From Clostridiales bacterium (GTDB lineage Bacteria > Bacillota > Clostridia > Peptostreptococcales > Anaerovoracaceae), in contig WRMW01000001.1 in NCBI GenBank assembly GCA_009776955.1, forward strand, positions 310,001 through 374,000: a DNA stretch of 64,000 nucleotides. Reading direction: 5' to 3'. Every line of letters starts with the position of its first letter. Position 1 is the first letter of the stretch. Shown here piece by piece: positions 45,605-53,741 of the stretch. A program made the translations under genes and the position numbers. The notes under the pieces are model-generated. The model was not told the DNA's origin. It saw only the letters and a list, made by a program, of their open reading frames with translations, and did no database searches.

Positions 45605-45922
45605 GCCACGTAAACCAACCCTTTGCTGTCCTCTTTTTGCGACCCCCCTAAAAGAGCCCCTTAAACAATGCCCCCCCCCCGAACGTATGTTCGAGCGTAT
45701 CTAGCCTCATCCTATCCATCTCGCTTATACCTCCAAAAAACGCCTACCATTTGCATTACCCATTACATACACCGAATATTCTACCACAAATCCCCCCCAC
45801 TTGTCCGCCCCCGCCCCTCAAACAGATTCAATTCATTAATAAAACCTTCGCCCTGCATTGTAATCTTCGCTCAAACGTGCTACGATTTTTTGGTTAGTCG
45901 GCTATTACAATGGAGGAACGCT
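45605..45922. other. Intergenic region between the giant surface gene and the DUF1016 gene
   Basis: 318 bp between divergent genes. It contains the C-tract and palindromic box at 45671-45692 and AT-rich sequence at 45770-45900, ending in GGAGG before the DUF1016 ATG. No gene and no unambiguous promoter pair were found. Confidence 0.6.
45671..45692. promoter_or_regulatory. C-tract plus perfect LexA-like box
   Basis: Ten C residues (45671-45680) followed by GAACGTATGTTC (45681-45692); with flanking bases the site is CGAACGTATGTTCG, an exact match to the Firmicutes SOS box CGAACRNRYGTTCG. It lies 77 bp upstream of the giant surface gene and about 230 bp from the DUF1016 gene. A sister site is at 11405-11427. 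Confidence 0.55.
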
Positions 45923-46948
45923 ATGCTAATAAACAACGACGAATATTTTTCGGTTTTGGATGATATAAAGACCCGCATCAAGACAACTCAACATAGGGCG
46001 GTTTTAGGCGCCAACAAAGAATTGATGGATTTGTATTGGAATATCGGCCAGATAATTATCGCCAATACAAAGTATGGCGCAAAGTTTCTAGACAATCTAT
46101 CAAAGGACATCATGTTGGAGTTCCCTGAAATCAAAGGCTTTTCCGTTACCAACTTGAAGTATATGCGTAAATTCGCCGAAACGTATCCCGACTTCCAAAA
46201 AGGTCAACGGGGCGTTGACCTTTTGCCGTGGCGAAACAATATAACTCTTATTTCAAAAATCAAGGACGAATCGGAGAGGCAGTGGTATATAGCACAGAAC
46301 ATAGAAAATGGCTGGAACAATACCATTCTGACGCACCAAATAGAAATGAAACTGTACGATCGGCAAGCAATAGCAGACAAAGCGACGAATTTCGATATAC
46401 GGCTTCCGTCACCGTTCAGTGAGCTTGCAGAAGAAACGCTGAAAAACCCTTATGTTTTCGATTTCGTCGAAAAACGCAAAGGTATTATCGAACGAGAAAT
46501 TGAACGAGAATTGGTAGCGAATATCGCTAAAACCATCATGGAATTTGGCACAGGCTTCGCCTTTGTCGGCAATCAATACCACATTGAAGTCAGCGGCAAA
46601 GATTATTATATCGACCTTCTGTTTTACAATACCAAGCTACGTTGCTATGTCATTATCGAACTAAAGAACACGGAGTTTAAGCCGGAATTTGCCGGGAAAC
46701 TGAATTTCTATCTGTCCGCCATTGACGATATGCTGAAACATGAAACCGACAATCCGTCCATCGGCATTATGCTCTGCAAAACAAGGGACAGATTGACAGC
46801 CGAATATGCGCTTAAAGACATCCACAAGCCAATCGGTGTAAGCGAGTATAAGCTCTCCGATTTTGTGCCTGCCGAACTGATTGACACCCTTCCGAGTGCC
46901 GAGGATATCGAAAAACGAATCAATATGGGGCTAGATGTTCCTGTATAA
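45923..46948 (+). CDS. DUF1016 (YhcG-type) PD-(D/E)XK nuclease-like protein
   Basis: A 341-residue protein. The N-terminal DUF1016_N region reads LGANKELMDLYWNIGQIIIAN...FPEIKGFSVTNLKYMRKFAETYP; the C-terminal nuclease-like domain has YYIDLLFYNTKLRCYVIIELKNTEFKPEFAGKLNFYL, in which D, E and K of the PD-(D/E)XK core (IDLLFYN, IELK) are present. Relatives are often found beside type I restriction systems or mobile elements. The start at 45923 follows GGAGG with 5-6 bp spacing; the longer upstream frame has no support. Its role is unknown. Confidence 0.87.
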   Translation: MLINNDEYFSVLDDIKTRIKTTQHRAVLGANKELMDLYWNIGQIIIANTKYGAKFLDNLSKDIMLEFPEIKGFSVTNLKYMRKFAETYPDFQKGQRGVDLLPWRNNITLISKIKDESERQWYIAQNIENGWNNTILTHQIEMKLYDRQAIADKATNFDIRLPSPFSELAEETLKNPYVFDFVEKRKGIIEREIERELVANIAKTIMEFGTGFAFVGNQYHIEVSGKDYYIDLLFYNTKLRCYVIIELKNTEFKPEFAGKLNFYLSAIDDMLKHETDNPSIGIMLCKTRDRLTAEYALKDIHKPIGVSEYKLSDFVPAELIDTLPSAEDIEKRINMGLDVPV

Positions 46949-46961
46949 TTAGCCCCCCCCC

Positions 46962-48263
46962 TCAAACCAACTCTTGTGTTTTCCCTGCGAGGTAGAGCGG
47001 CAGGTTGGTAATGCTGCCGTCCTCGGAGTATCTGCGTTTTGAAAAGCGTATCGCCGTCTTGGGCAGCCGCTTTTTTATATACGCCTTGAAACTAGCGGCG
47101 GTCTTGCCCTCGCCCGCCTTCACTTCAACAGGGATGATATCCACCCCGTCCTGTATCAAAAAATCGAGTTCGCTGCGGCCGTCTGCATAAAAACGCGGCT
47201 CTACGTCAAACTGCCCCTTTAGTTGCTGCAAAACAAAATTCTCCGTCAGGGGGCCTTTGAATTGATAATCGCTTTCGAGCAGTATGGCGGCGTTGTCGAT
47301 GCCGGCCATATGTTTGAGCAGCCCAGTGTCGAACAAAAAAAGCTTGAAATTGCTCAGGCAGTCAAACGCCTTCAGCGGGTGTTCGGGCTTGGACACATTG
47401 TAAACGCGGTTCAGCATTCCGGCAGAAACAAGCCACTCGATGGCTTCTTCAAATTCCCGTGCCCGCGCCCCTTTTTTTATGCAGCCATAGATAAACTTTT
47501 CATTGTCCTTGGCGAGCTGTGAAACTATATTGCGAAAGACCATCAAGATTCTTCCGCTGTTGACCTTGCCGTTGTGCTTGCTGAAATCGTTCTCATAGAT
47601 CGTGATAAGCTCCTCTTGTATGCGCTTGACTTTCTGCGGGTCTTTGTATTTGACCCAGGATGACACGCACTCAGGAAGTCCCCCCACGATAAGGTAGCTG
47701 CTGTACGTTTCGAGCAAACGCGTATGAAAAATATCTTCAACTGCCTGGCCTTTTTGGATTTGCCCATAATATGAAAAAAGGGGCTCGTCTGCCGCGGACA
47801 GAAACTCGCCGAAGGACAGCGGGTACATATCAATCAAATTTACTTGACCGACAGGAAATGACTTTGGCTGCGACAATAGCGTGCCAAGCAGCGAACCTGC
47901 CGCTATGACGTGGTATTCCGGTGCGTTTTCCCTGAAATACTTCAATGCGTTCAACGCATCTGGACACTCTTGGATCTCGTCAAAGATAATAAGGGTTTCC
48001 TCCGGCCGGATCTTTTTCCCTGTGGCCGCCCACAAAAGCTGAACTATCCTGTGCGGGTTTTTATTGGTCTCAAAAACCGAATGCAGCCCCTTTTCCTCGT
48101 CAAAATTGAAATAGGCATGGCTGCCGTAACACTTTTTTCCGAACTCTTTCATCAGCCATGTTTTGCCGACCTGCCTTGCGCCTCGCAATATCAACGGCTT
48201 CCTGTCCGGGTCGTTCTTCCATGCCATAAGCTGGTTTATAGCCGTTCTGTCCAAGGCATTCAC
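46962..48263 (-). CDS. DUF4143-type AAA ATPase (copy 2)
   Basis: 433 residues. Walker A is LRGARQVGKTW, Walker B LIIFDEIQECPDALNAL, then AGSLLGT, and the C-terminal DUF4143 part ends with the nuclease-like RSELDFLIQDGVDIIPVEVKAGEGK. It is a paralogue of the protein at 18334-19656. The two share the same layout and similar spacing. The gene is monocistronic and is preceded by four phased 32-bp repeats. Its 3' end meets the DUF1016 gene across a nine-C tract (46953-46961). Confidence 0.87.
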   Translation of the reverse strand: MNALDRTAINQLMAWKNDPDRKPLILRGARQVGKTWLMKEFGKKCYGSHAYFNFDEEKGLHSVFETNKNPHRIVQLLWAATGKKIRPEETLIIFDEIQECPDALNALKYFRENAPEYHVIAAGSLLGTLLSQPKSFPVGQVNLIDMYPLSFGEFLSAADEPLFSYYGQIQKGQAVEDIFHTRLLETYSSYLIVGGLPECVSSWVKYKDPQKVKRIQEELITIYENDFSKHNGKVNSGRILMVFRNIVSQLAKDNEKFIYGCIKKGARAREFEEAIEWLVSAGMLNRVYNVSKPEHPLKAFDCLSNFKLFLFDTGLLKHMAGIDNAAILLESDYQFKGPLTENFVLQQLKGQFDVEPRFYADGRSELDFLIQDGVDIIPVEVKAGEGKTAASFKAYIKKRLPKTAIRFSKRRYSEDGSITNLPLYLAGKTQELV

Positions 48264-48303
48264 TCCTTTGTCGTATCGACAATACAGGTATATCTCAAGG
48301 ACA

Positions 48304-48422
48304 TTTTACACATTTTTTGCAGTTTTACAAGACGTTTTTACACATTTTTTGCAGTTTTTTAGCCACGTTTTACACATTTTTTGCAGTTTTTGGGGCAAGT
48401 TTTACACATTTTCCCCAACTAT
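48304..48422 (-). repeat. Four phased 32-bp repeats upstream of DUF4143 ATPase copy 2
   Basis: The word TTTTACACATTTT begins at 48304, 48336, 48368 and 48400, an exact 32-bp period; the first three copies continue with TTGCAGTTTT. The intervening 9 bp vary. The block lies between the ATPase start (48263) and the CoA-transferase stop (48432). Period and position suggest cooperative binding on one face of the helix. Confidence 0.8.
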
Positions 48423-48431
48423 CCACGCCCC

Positions 48432-49985
48432 TTACCCCAGGCCCATCGGTCGGTCATGGAATATCCGCCCGTCCATCAGCCCTGGCCCGCCGGCTTCCAT
48501 CTTGGGCACGAAGTCCATATATGCGAGCACCTGTTTTTCGAGGTCCACGCCTGGCGCTATCTCCGTCAGCCACACCCCGTCCTTGCGGAGCTCAAAGACC
48601 GCGCGTTCCGTGATATACAGCACGGGCTGCCCCTTCTTCTGCGCGTAGGCGCCGCTGAACGTAATCTGCTCGACATGGCTAAGGAATTTCTTCTCGCGGC
48701 CCTCGCTCAGGATATCGATGCGGCCGTCACCCACCTCGGCCTTGAACCCGCCCGACGTGAAGGTCCCGCAGAAATACACGCTCTTTGCGTTCTGGGTGAT
48801 ATTGATAAACCCGCCGCAGCCCGCAAGCCGCCCGGAAAACCGACTGACGTTTATATTGCCGGACTCGTCAGCCTGCGCCATGCCGAGATATGCCATATCT
48901 ATGCCGCCGCCGTCGTAATAGTCGAACTGCACATGCTGCGCGAATATGCATTCGGGATTGATCGCCGCCCCGAATCGTGCTCCCGACAGCGGCATCCCGC
49001 CGTTCGGCCCCGCCTCGACGGTCAGCATAATACTATCCCCGATACCTTCCTCGTTTGCGACCGCCGCCACAAACTCAGGTATGCCTATGCCGAGGTTGAC
49101 AAGGCTGTCCTCTTTGAGTTCAAGCGCCCCCCTCCGCGCTATCACCTTCTTTGCGTCTAGGGGAGCGGGCGCCAGAGCTGAAAGCTCTGCCCGCGCCTCA
49201 CCCGTCAGCGACGGGTCGAACTCGCACCCATAGGTCTGTTCGTGGTCCTTTGGGTCGGCTATGACCAGGGCGTCCACCAGATTCCGTGGTATCTTTACAA
49301 GCCGAGGGTCGAGCGTCCCGAACGGCACCACCTTCTCCACCTGCACAAAGACCTTGCCGCCGCTGTTCTTCGCGGTCTGGGCAAGCGCCGTCACCTCGCC
49401 CTCGCCTATCTCGCGGTGCATCGTCACATTCCCCATCTCGTCGGCGTACGAGCCACGTATAAATGCGACGTTTATGTCAAAGCTCTTGTAGAGCAGCCTT
49501 TCCTCGCCGCCTATCTCCACAAGCTTCACCATGTCCTCAGTGGTGATGTCGTTGCACTTGCCGCCCCCAAGCCGCGGGTCCACATAGGTGCCTAGCCCCA
49601 CATGGGTAAGCGTGCCCGGCCTGCGGGCCGCCATATCGCGGGTAAGCTGCGCAAGCACCCCCTGCGGTAGGTTGTAGCCCTCAATATCGCCGCGAAGGAT
49701 GGCATCGCCCAGAGCGGGCGCGGTGTTGTAATGCCCTGCGATAGCCCTTTTCGTAAGCCCTTTGTGCGCCATATTGTCGCCGCCGCTGCCATCGCGCATT
49801 CCCTGCGATCCCGCATAAAAATACGTGATGCCGTTGGGCTTGCCCGTTTCGAGAAAACGGTTTTTAAGCGCCTTGATAAGCCCCTCCGGTATGGCGCTGC
49901 TCACAAAGCCGCTCGACGCGACCGTGTCGCCGTCCCGCACCTGCGCCGCCGCTTCCGCCGCCGTGATGATTGGTTTGGTTTTCAT
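48432..49985 (-). CDS. Acyl-CoA:acetate/propionate CoA-transferase
   Basis: A 517-residue family I CoA-transferase with both subunits fused, as in propionate CoA-transferase. The N-terminal half has SSGFVSSAIPEGLIKAL and GSQGMRDGSGGDNMAHKGL; the C-terminal half has the catalytic glutamate in TVEAGPNGG and NLGIGIPEF. It moves CoA between short acyl groups, e.g. from acetyl-CoA to another acid. Its ATG overlaps the glycerate kinase stop (ATGA), and it is the last gene of the CODH/ACS operon, so release of acetate or activation of an organic acid is a plausible role. Confidence 0.9.
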   Translation of the reverse strand: MKTKPIITAAEAAAQVRDGDTVASSGFVSSAIPEGLIKALKNRFLETGKPNGITYFYAGSQGMRDGSGGDNMAHKGLTKRAIAGHYNTAPALGDAILRGDIEGYNLPQGVLAQLTRDMAARRPGTLTHVGLGTYVDPRLGGGKCNDITTEDMVKLVEIGGEERLLYKSFDINVAFIRGSYADEMGNVTMHREIGEGEVTALAQTAKNSGGKVFVQVEKVVPFGTLDPRLVKIPRNLVDALVIADPKDHEQTYGCEFDPSLTGEARAELSALAPAPLDAKKVIARRGALELKEDSLVNLGIGIPEFVAAVANEEGIGDSIMLTVEAGPNGGMPLSGARFGAAINPECIFAQHVQFDYYDGGGIDMAYLGMAQADESGNINVSRFSGRLAGCGGFINITQNAKSVYFCGTFTSGGFKAEVGDGRIDILSEGREKKFLSHVEQITFSGAYAQKKGQPVLYITERAVFELRKDGVWLTEIAPGVDLEKQVLAYMDFVPKMEAGGPGLMDGRIFHDRPMGLG

Positions 49986-51145
49986 TGATGGTTCCTTTCC
50001 CCTGAAATAAATTCGAGTATCGCTCTCTCAGCGCGCTTTTCAAGCAATGCCGCGCCGTCCCGCATCGCTTCGTCAAGTCCTACGCCGTCCTCCATCAGCG
50101 CATACAGCTTCACCACGCCGCAGCCCAACAATTCTTCACAACCCGCAGCAAGCGAACCCGAAATCACCACCACTGGCACGCCGAGGCTTTTTGCGAGCAT
50201 CGCGACGCCATGTACCGTCTTGCCGCTAAGCGTCTGGATGTCCGTACACCCCTCGCCCGTTATCAAGAGCGATGCGCCCTTAAGCTTCTCCGCAAGCCCT
50301 GTGACGTCTATCACGATGTCAACGCCCCTCTTTAGCTCTGCCCCGAGAAACGCGATGCTTCCCGCCCCTAAACCGCCTGCCGCACCCGCGCCGGGGATAT
50401 CCGCCACATCTTTCCCCAAATCCGTGCGCACGCAGTCCGCAAGCCGTGCGAGCCCTCTGTCCAAAACAGTCACCATCTCGGGCGTGGCGCCCTTCTGCGG
50501 CCCGAATACGGCGCTTGCCCCCCGTTCGCCGAGCAAAGGGTTGTCCACATCGCAAGCCACCGTGAAGCGGCACTCCGCAAGCCGTGAGTCCGCGCCCGAA
50601 GCGTCTATGCGGGCGAGCCTTGTCAACGCGCCGCCGCCCTGCGGCAGCTCGGCCCCATCTTCGCCAAGGAACTTATATCCCAACGCCGTCGCCATGCCTG
50701 TGCCGCCGTCATTCGTCGCGCTGCCGCCTATGCCGATTATATACTCCCGCGCCCCTCTATCAAGCGCATCCAAAACAAGCTCGCCCGTCCCGAAAGTGGA
50801 CGCGGCCAACGGGTCGCGCTCCCCCTCCGCAAGCAGCGGAAGCCCCGATGCCTGCGCCATCTCGATTACCGCCGTGCCGCCATGCGTCAGCCCGTACTCC
50901 GCCACGACAGGCCGCCCTAGCGGGCCGCTCACCTCAAACGAAACCATCTCGCCGCCTAGCCCGTCTATAAGCGACCGTGCCGTGCCCTCGCCCCCGTCCG
51001 CCATCGGCACGGAAATAATCTCTATTTCAGGGAAATTTTTCGGCGCAGACCCCAGACCTGATGCCACACCCGAGCATATAGCCGCGCAAACTTCCGCCGC
51101 CGTCAGGCTGCCTTTGAACGAGTCAGGCGCAACTATTATCCTCAT
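49982..51145 (-). CDS. Glycerate kinase (GarK/GlxK type)
   Basis: Phosphorylates D-glycerate, usually at the 2-position in this family. The start MRIIVAPDSFKGSLTAAEV at 51145 fits the family; an upstream GTG at 51160 is possible. Other blocks are PMADGGEGTARSLIDGLGG, IIGIGGSATNDGGTGMATALGYKFL, GAAGGLGAGSIAFLGAELKRG and LLITGEGCTDIQTLSGKTVHGVA. Length of 387 is normal. Translationally coupled to the CoA-transferase. Its presence at the end of a CODH/ACS operon is unusual and could link C1-derived glycine/serine or glycerate to central metabolism. Confidence 0.9.
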   Translation of the reverse strand: MRIIVAPDSFKGSLTAAEVCAAICSGVASGLGSAPKNFPEIEIISVPMADGGEGTARSLIDGLGGEMVSFEVSGPLGRPVVAEYGLTHGGTAVIEMAQASGLPLLAEGERDPLAASTFGTGELVLDALDRGAREYIIGIGGSATNDGGTGMATALGYKFLGEDGAELPQGGGALTRLARIDASGADSRLAECRFTVACDVDNPLLGERGASAVFGPQKGATPEMVTVLDRGLARLADCVRTDLGKDVADIPGAGAAGGLGAGSIAFLGAELKRGVDIVIDVTGLAEKLKGASLLITGEGCTDIQTLSGKTVHGVAMLAKSLGVPVVVISGSLAAGCEELLGCGVVKLYALMEDGVGLDEAMRDGAALLEKRAERAILEFISGERNHQ

Positions 51146-51184
51146 ACCCACCGCGCTCACGCAACAGCCATGGTCGATGCGTCC

Positions 51185-51577
51185 CTAAAACTCCACTACC
51201 TTCTCGACACCCGCATGCGACTGGAACGTAGCCGTCGCGTTCTTCAGATAAAGCACATTCGTATTGTCGTCGTCCGCCTTGTAGCGATCTTTCAGATGCG
51301 GATATAGATCGAGCATATAGGCCTTGACCTCGACGCGCTCGTCGCTCACGGTCTCAGCAGCAATCCTTATCCACTTGCCGTCCTTGAAGGCGCATATCTC
51401 TACCTTGGGGTTTGCCGCCATCTGCTTAGACACCGCCTTCACCTTGCCGGTCTGGATATAAAGTCTGTCCTCGAAAATACCGTATGTACCGAACGGCCTC
51501 ACCCGCGGCTGGTCGCCCTCGACCGTAGCCAAGTAATAGACCTCAGCATCTTTCAAAAAATCATATACTTCCTGCAT
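51185..51577 (-). CDS. PNPOx-fold flavin-binding protein
   Basis: A 130-residue protein of the pyridoxamine-phosphate-oxidase-like family (split-barrel FMN/F420 fold). The pattern YYLATVEGDQPRVRPFG, YIQTGKVKAVSKQMAANPKVEICAF and WIRIAAETV is typical. These small proteins bind FMN and often serve as redox partners of unknown specificity. It lies in the CODH/ACS operon between AcsE and glycerate kinase, 30 bp after acsE. A role in redox protection of the corrinoid or nickel proteins is possible but only inferred. Confidence 0.8.
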   Translation of the reverse strand: MQEVYDFLKDAEVYYLATVEGDQPRVRPFGTYGIFEDRLYIQTGKVKAVSKQMAANPKVEICAFKDGKWIRIAAETVSDERVEVKAYMLDLYPHLKDRYKADDDNTNVLYLKNATATFQSHAGVEKVVEF

Positions 51578-51607
51578 CTCTCTCCCTCCGATTCCTTAAT
51601 TCTACTC

Positions 51608-52399
51608 TTAAATATCCAGATACGAATCGGCGTAAAGCGTCCTATTGAGTATTACCTCCGATGTCTTGATCGTGTCCATAAGGCTCTTCTCAAGAGGGTT
51701 CAATATGGCGCTCGTCAGCCCACACTCTATCGACATGCCGCAAAGCACGCTGTCCACTACCGGCCGCACATGGGCCGGCATGCCGTTCGATGCGTTTGAC
51801 AGCCCGCAGGTGGATTTCAGCCCCATCTCCTTGAGTATCCTCAGAAACTCAAGGAACTCCTCCTGCTTCTCCTGCATTCCCTTCACCACAAGCACGAGCG
51901 GATCAAACCACACGTCCTCGGACGGGTCCATACCGGCCTCCATGGAATGCTCAAGTATCACTTGCAGATACTCGTTACGTTCGTCGTTGTTCCTCGGAAC
52001 GCCCTTGTCTATCAGCAGGCCGATGGCGATAGCCCCGAACTCGGCCGCCAGGTCGATATTCGGAAGGCGCTCACCAGCGTCCGCAGAGTTCACTATCGCC
52101 CTGCCCTTGCTCGCGTCATAGACCTCAAGCCCGGCGCGAAGCGCGTCACGGTTGACCGTGTCCAGCACCAACGGCGCACCGTCAAGCGCCTTCTGCAGCT
52201 CCGGCACTATCCACCTCATTATATCCGCGCCATCGCGCTCGGCAGGCCCTATGTTGACATCTAGATAATCCGCGCCCGCCTCGAGCTGCGCCTTGCCGCG
52301 CGCTATGATGGGCGCAGCGTTGCGCGTCGCCAAAGCCTCTTTTATCTCAGGCGAAATAACGTGTATACGCTCGCCTATAACCACAAATTTATCAGACAC
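51608..52399 (-). CDS. acsE: Methyltetrahydrofolate:corrinoid/iron-sulfur protein methyltransferase
   Basis: Transfers the methyl group of methyl-THF to the cobalt of AcsCD. The TIM-barrel pattern is clear: VIGERIHVISPEIKEAL, ADYLDVNIGPAERDG, VLDTVNRDALRAGLEVY, GLSNASNGMP, ending SEVILNRTLYADSYLDI, which parallels the Moorella enzyme's end (AEILLNQTVYCDSF). The GTG at 52399 is chosen because AGAGG lies 8 bp upstream; it shares one base with the acsC stop (TAGTG). Length 263. A second, more distant paralogue is encoded at 60419-61225. Confidence 0.88.
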   Translation of the reverse strand: MSDKFVVIGERIHVISPEIKEALATRNAAPIIARGKAQLEAGADYLDVNIGPAERDGADIMRWIVPELQKALDGAPLVLDTVNRDALRAGLEVYDASKGRAIVNSADAGERLPNIDLAAEFGAIAIGLLIDKGVPRNNDERNEYLQVILEHSMEAGMDPSEDVWFDPLVLVVKGMQEKQEEFLEFLRILKEMGLKSTCGLSNASNGMPAHVRPVVDSVLCGMSIECGLTSAILNPLEKSLMDTIKTSEVILNRTLYADSYLDI

Positions 52400-53730
52400 T
52401 ATGCATACCTCTCTTTCAAAAACTTCACCAGCGATACGGCCTCGTTCGGCGCCACTATGATATTCCACCCTGGCAGGCTGTCCTCAAGCTCGCCCTTCAG
52501 CACAGCCACCTTGCCTGGTATCATCAAGTCGCGGCTCGATATCTTGCCCTCAATGTCCTGCTCCTTTATGAACTTAGCGATGCTGCCCGCCGACAGCTTG
52601 CCCGCCGCCCATGCCGTCAGGACGGAGTAACCGCCCGCGTCGGGTATAAGCAGGTTGACCGGCACGCCGGAACGCTCTATCTCGCCCGCTATTATGAAAT
52701 AGGTGAGCGCAAAGTCCACCGTCAACGCGCACGGGCTTGCGGCCGTGGCGACGTTGAGCGGGTAGTTGCCCGCTTCGACCGTCATGGGCTTCTGCGGGTC
52801 GGTGTAGATGTTCTGCCGCAGGCCATAGAGCGGAAGCGCCTGGGCATAGCTTATGGAGCTCATAAGCACCACAGACCCGTACTTGAGCGTAAAGAGCGAG
52901 GCAAGCCCCGTTTCTTTGTAAGAGCAACCGCCGCCTATCTTCCCTACATTCACGATGGTGGGATAGCCGAAGCTACGGTCACCGTCCTTGATGGCCGCGC
53001 GGCGTATCTGCACGGTGTTTGCAAAAGCGTCCTTCGCGGAGGCGCTGCCCACGTCTATCGCCATGTCCTTGACGCCGGCTTCCTCCAGCGCTTTCACCGT
53101 CGTATAGATTTCGTCAAGCGACGCCCCACCGACCCCAAGCGCCACGCCGGCAGCCGTTGCCACCTCCGACATCTCCTTGTAGTTCGATGCGTTCGCGCCG
53201 TTCAGGATAGGCTTGGCAGCCCCTGCGATCTCAAGCGCCTCTTTGGCGACAGCCGCATCCGAAACCTCGAGGATTATTGCCCTGCCGAAATCCACAGCCT
53301 TCTTCACCGCGCCGAGGAAGCCGTCCTTGTCGCCTGTGTACTCGACGTTTACCACGTCCACCCTCATGCGTTCGCCTATGCGCTCATAGTCGATCTTCGC
53401 CGCCTCGGCCAAGACCGCGTCCACGTTCGCGGCGTTCACGTTCACCCCGAAGGGGTTCCGCGAAACAAAGGTCTTCTCATGCCTGAAAAGCACCGTCTCG
53501 CCGCCGAGCTTGAGCTCCGCATCGCCCGTCCCAAATGCCAAGGACTTCATCGGCGGCGCTGTCGCTCCTGCGATCATGTCCAATGCGTCCGCCGACATAT
53601 GCGGGCAATCCTCTATCTGCGCCGTGCCCTGCGCCACTTTCATCGAGAAAGCCATGCAGGTCGGGTTGCCGCACTCTTTGCAGTTGGTGCGCGGCGTCAA
53701 TTTGAAAATATCAAGTCCCTTAAGTGCCAT
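52399..53730 (-). CDS. acsC: Corrinoid/iron-sulfur protein, large subunit
   Basis: Gamma subunit of the methyl carrier between methyl-THF and acetyl-CoA synthase. The N-terminal domain binds the low-potential 4Fe-4S cluster through C17, C20, C25 and C42 (TNCKECGNPTCMAFS...EDCPHM). A TIM barrel follows and the C-terminal corrinoid-binding domain includes LLIPDAGGYSVLTAWAAGKLS and KISSRDLMIPGKVAVLKGELEDSLPGW. The 443-residue length is standard. 11 bp separate it from acsD upstream. Confidence 0.95.
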   Translation of the reverse strand: MALKGLDIFKLTPRTNCKECGNPTCMAFSMKVAQGTAQIEDCPHMSADALDMIAGATAPPMKSLAFGTGDAELKLGGETVLFRHEKTFVSRNPFGVNVNAANVDAVLAEAAKIDYERIGERMRVDVVNVEYTGDKDGFLGAVKKAVDFGRAIILEVSDAAVAKEALEIAGAAKPILNGANASNYKEMSEVATAAGVALGVGGASLDEIYTTVKALEEAGVKDMAIDVGSASAKDAFANTVQIRRAAIKDGDRSFGYPTIVNVGKIGGGCSYKETGLASLFTLKYGSVVLMSSISYAQALPLYGLRQNIYTDPQKPMTVEAGNYPLNVATAASPCALTVDFALTYFIIAGEIERSGVPVNLLIPDAGGYSVLTAWAAGKLSAGSIAKFIKEQDIEGKISSRDLMIPGKVAVLKGELEDSLPGWNIIVAPNEAVSLVKFLKERYA

Positions 53731-53741
53731 TTCACACCTCC

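Noticed and set aside
48304-48422. CRISPR array
   Set aside because: The repeats recur at an exact 32-bp period with only about 9 bp of variable sequence between the conserved cores, no spacer-sized inserts and no cas genes.
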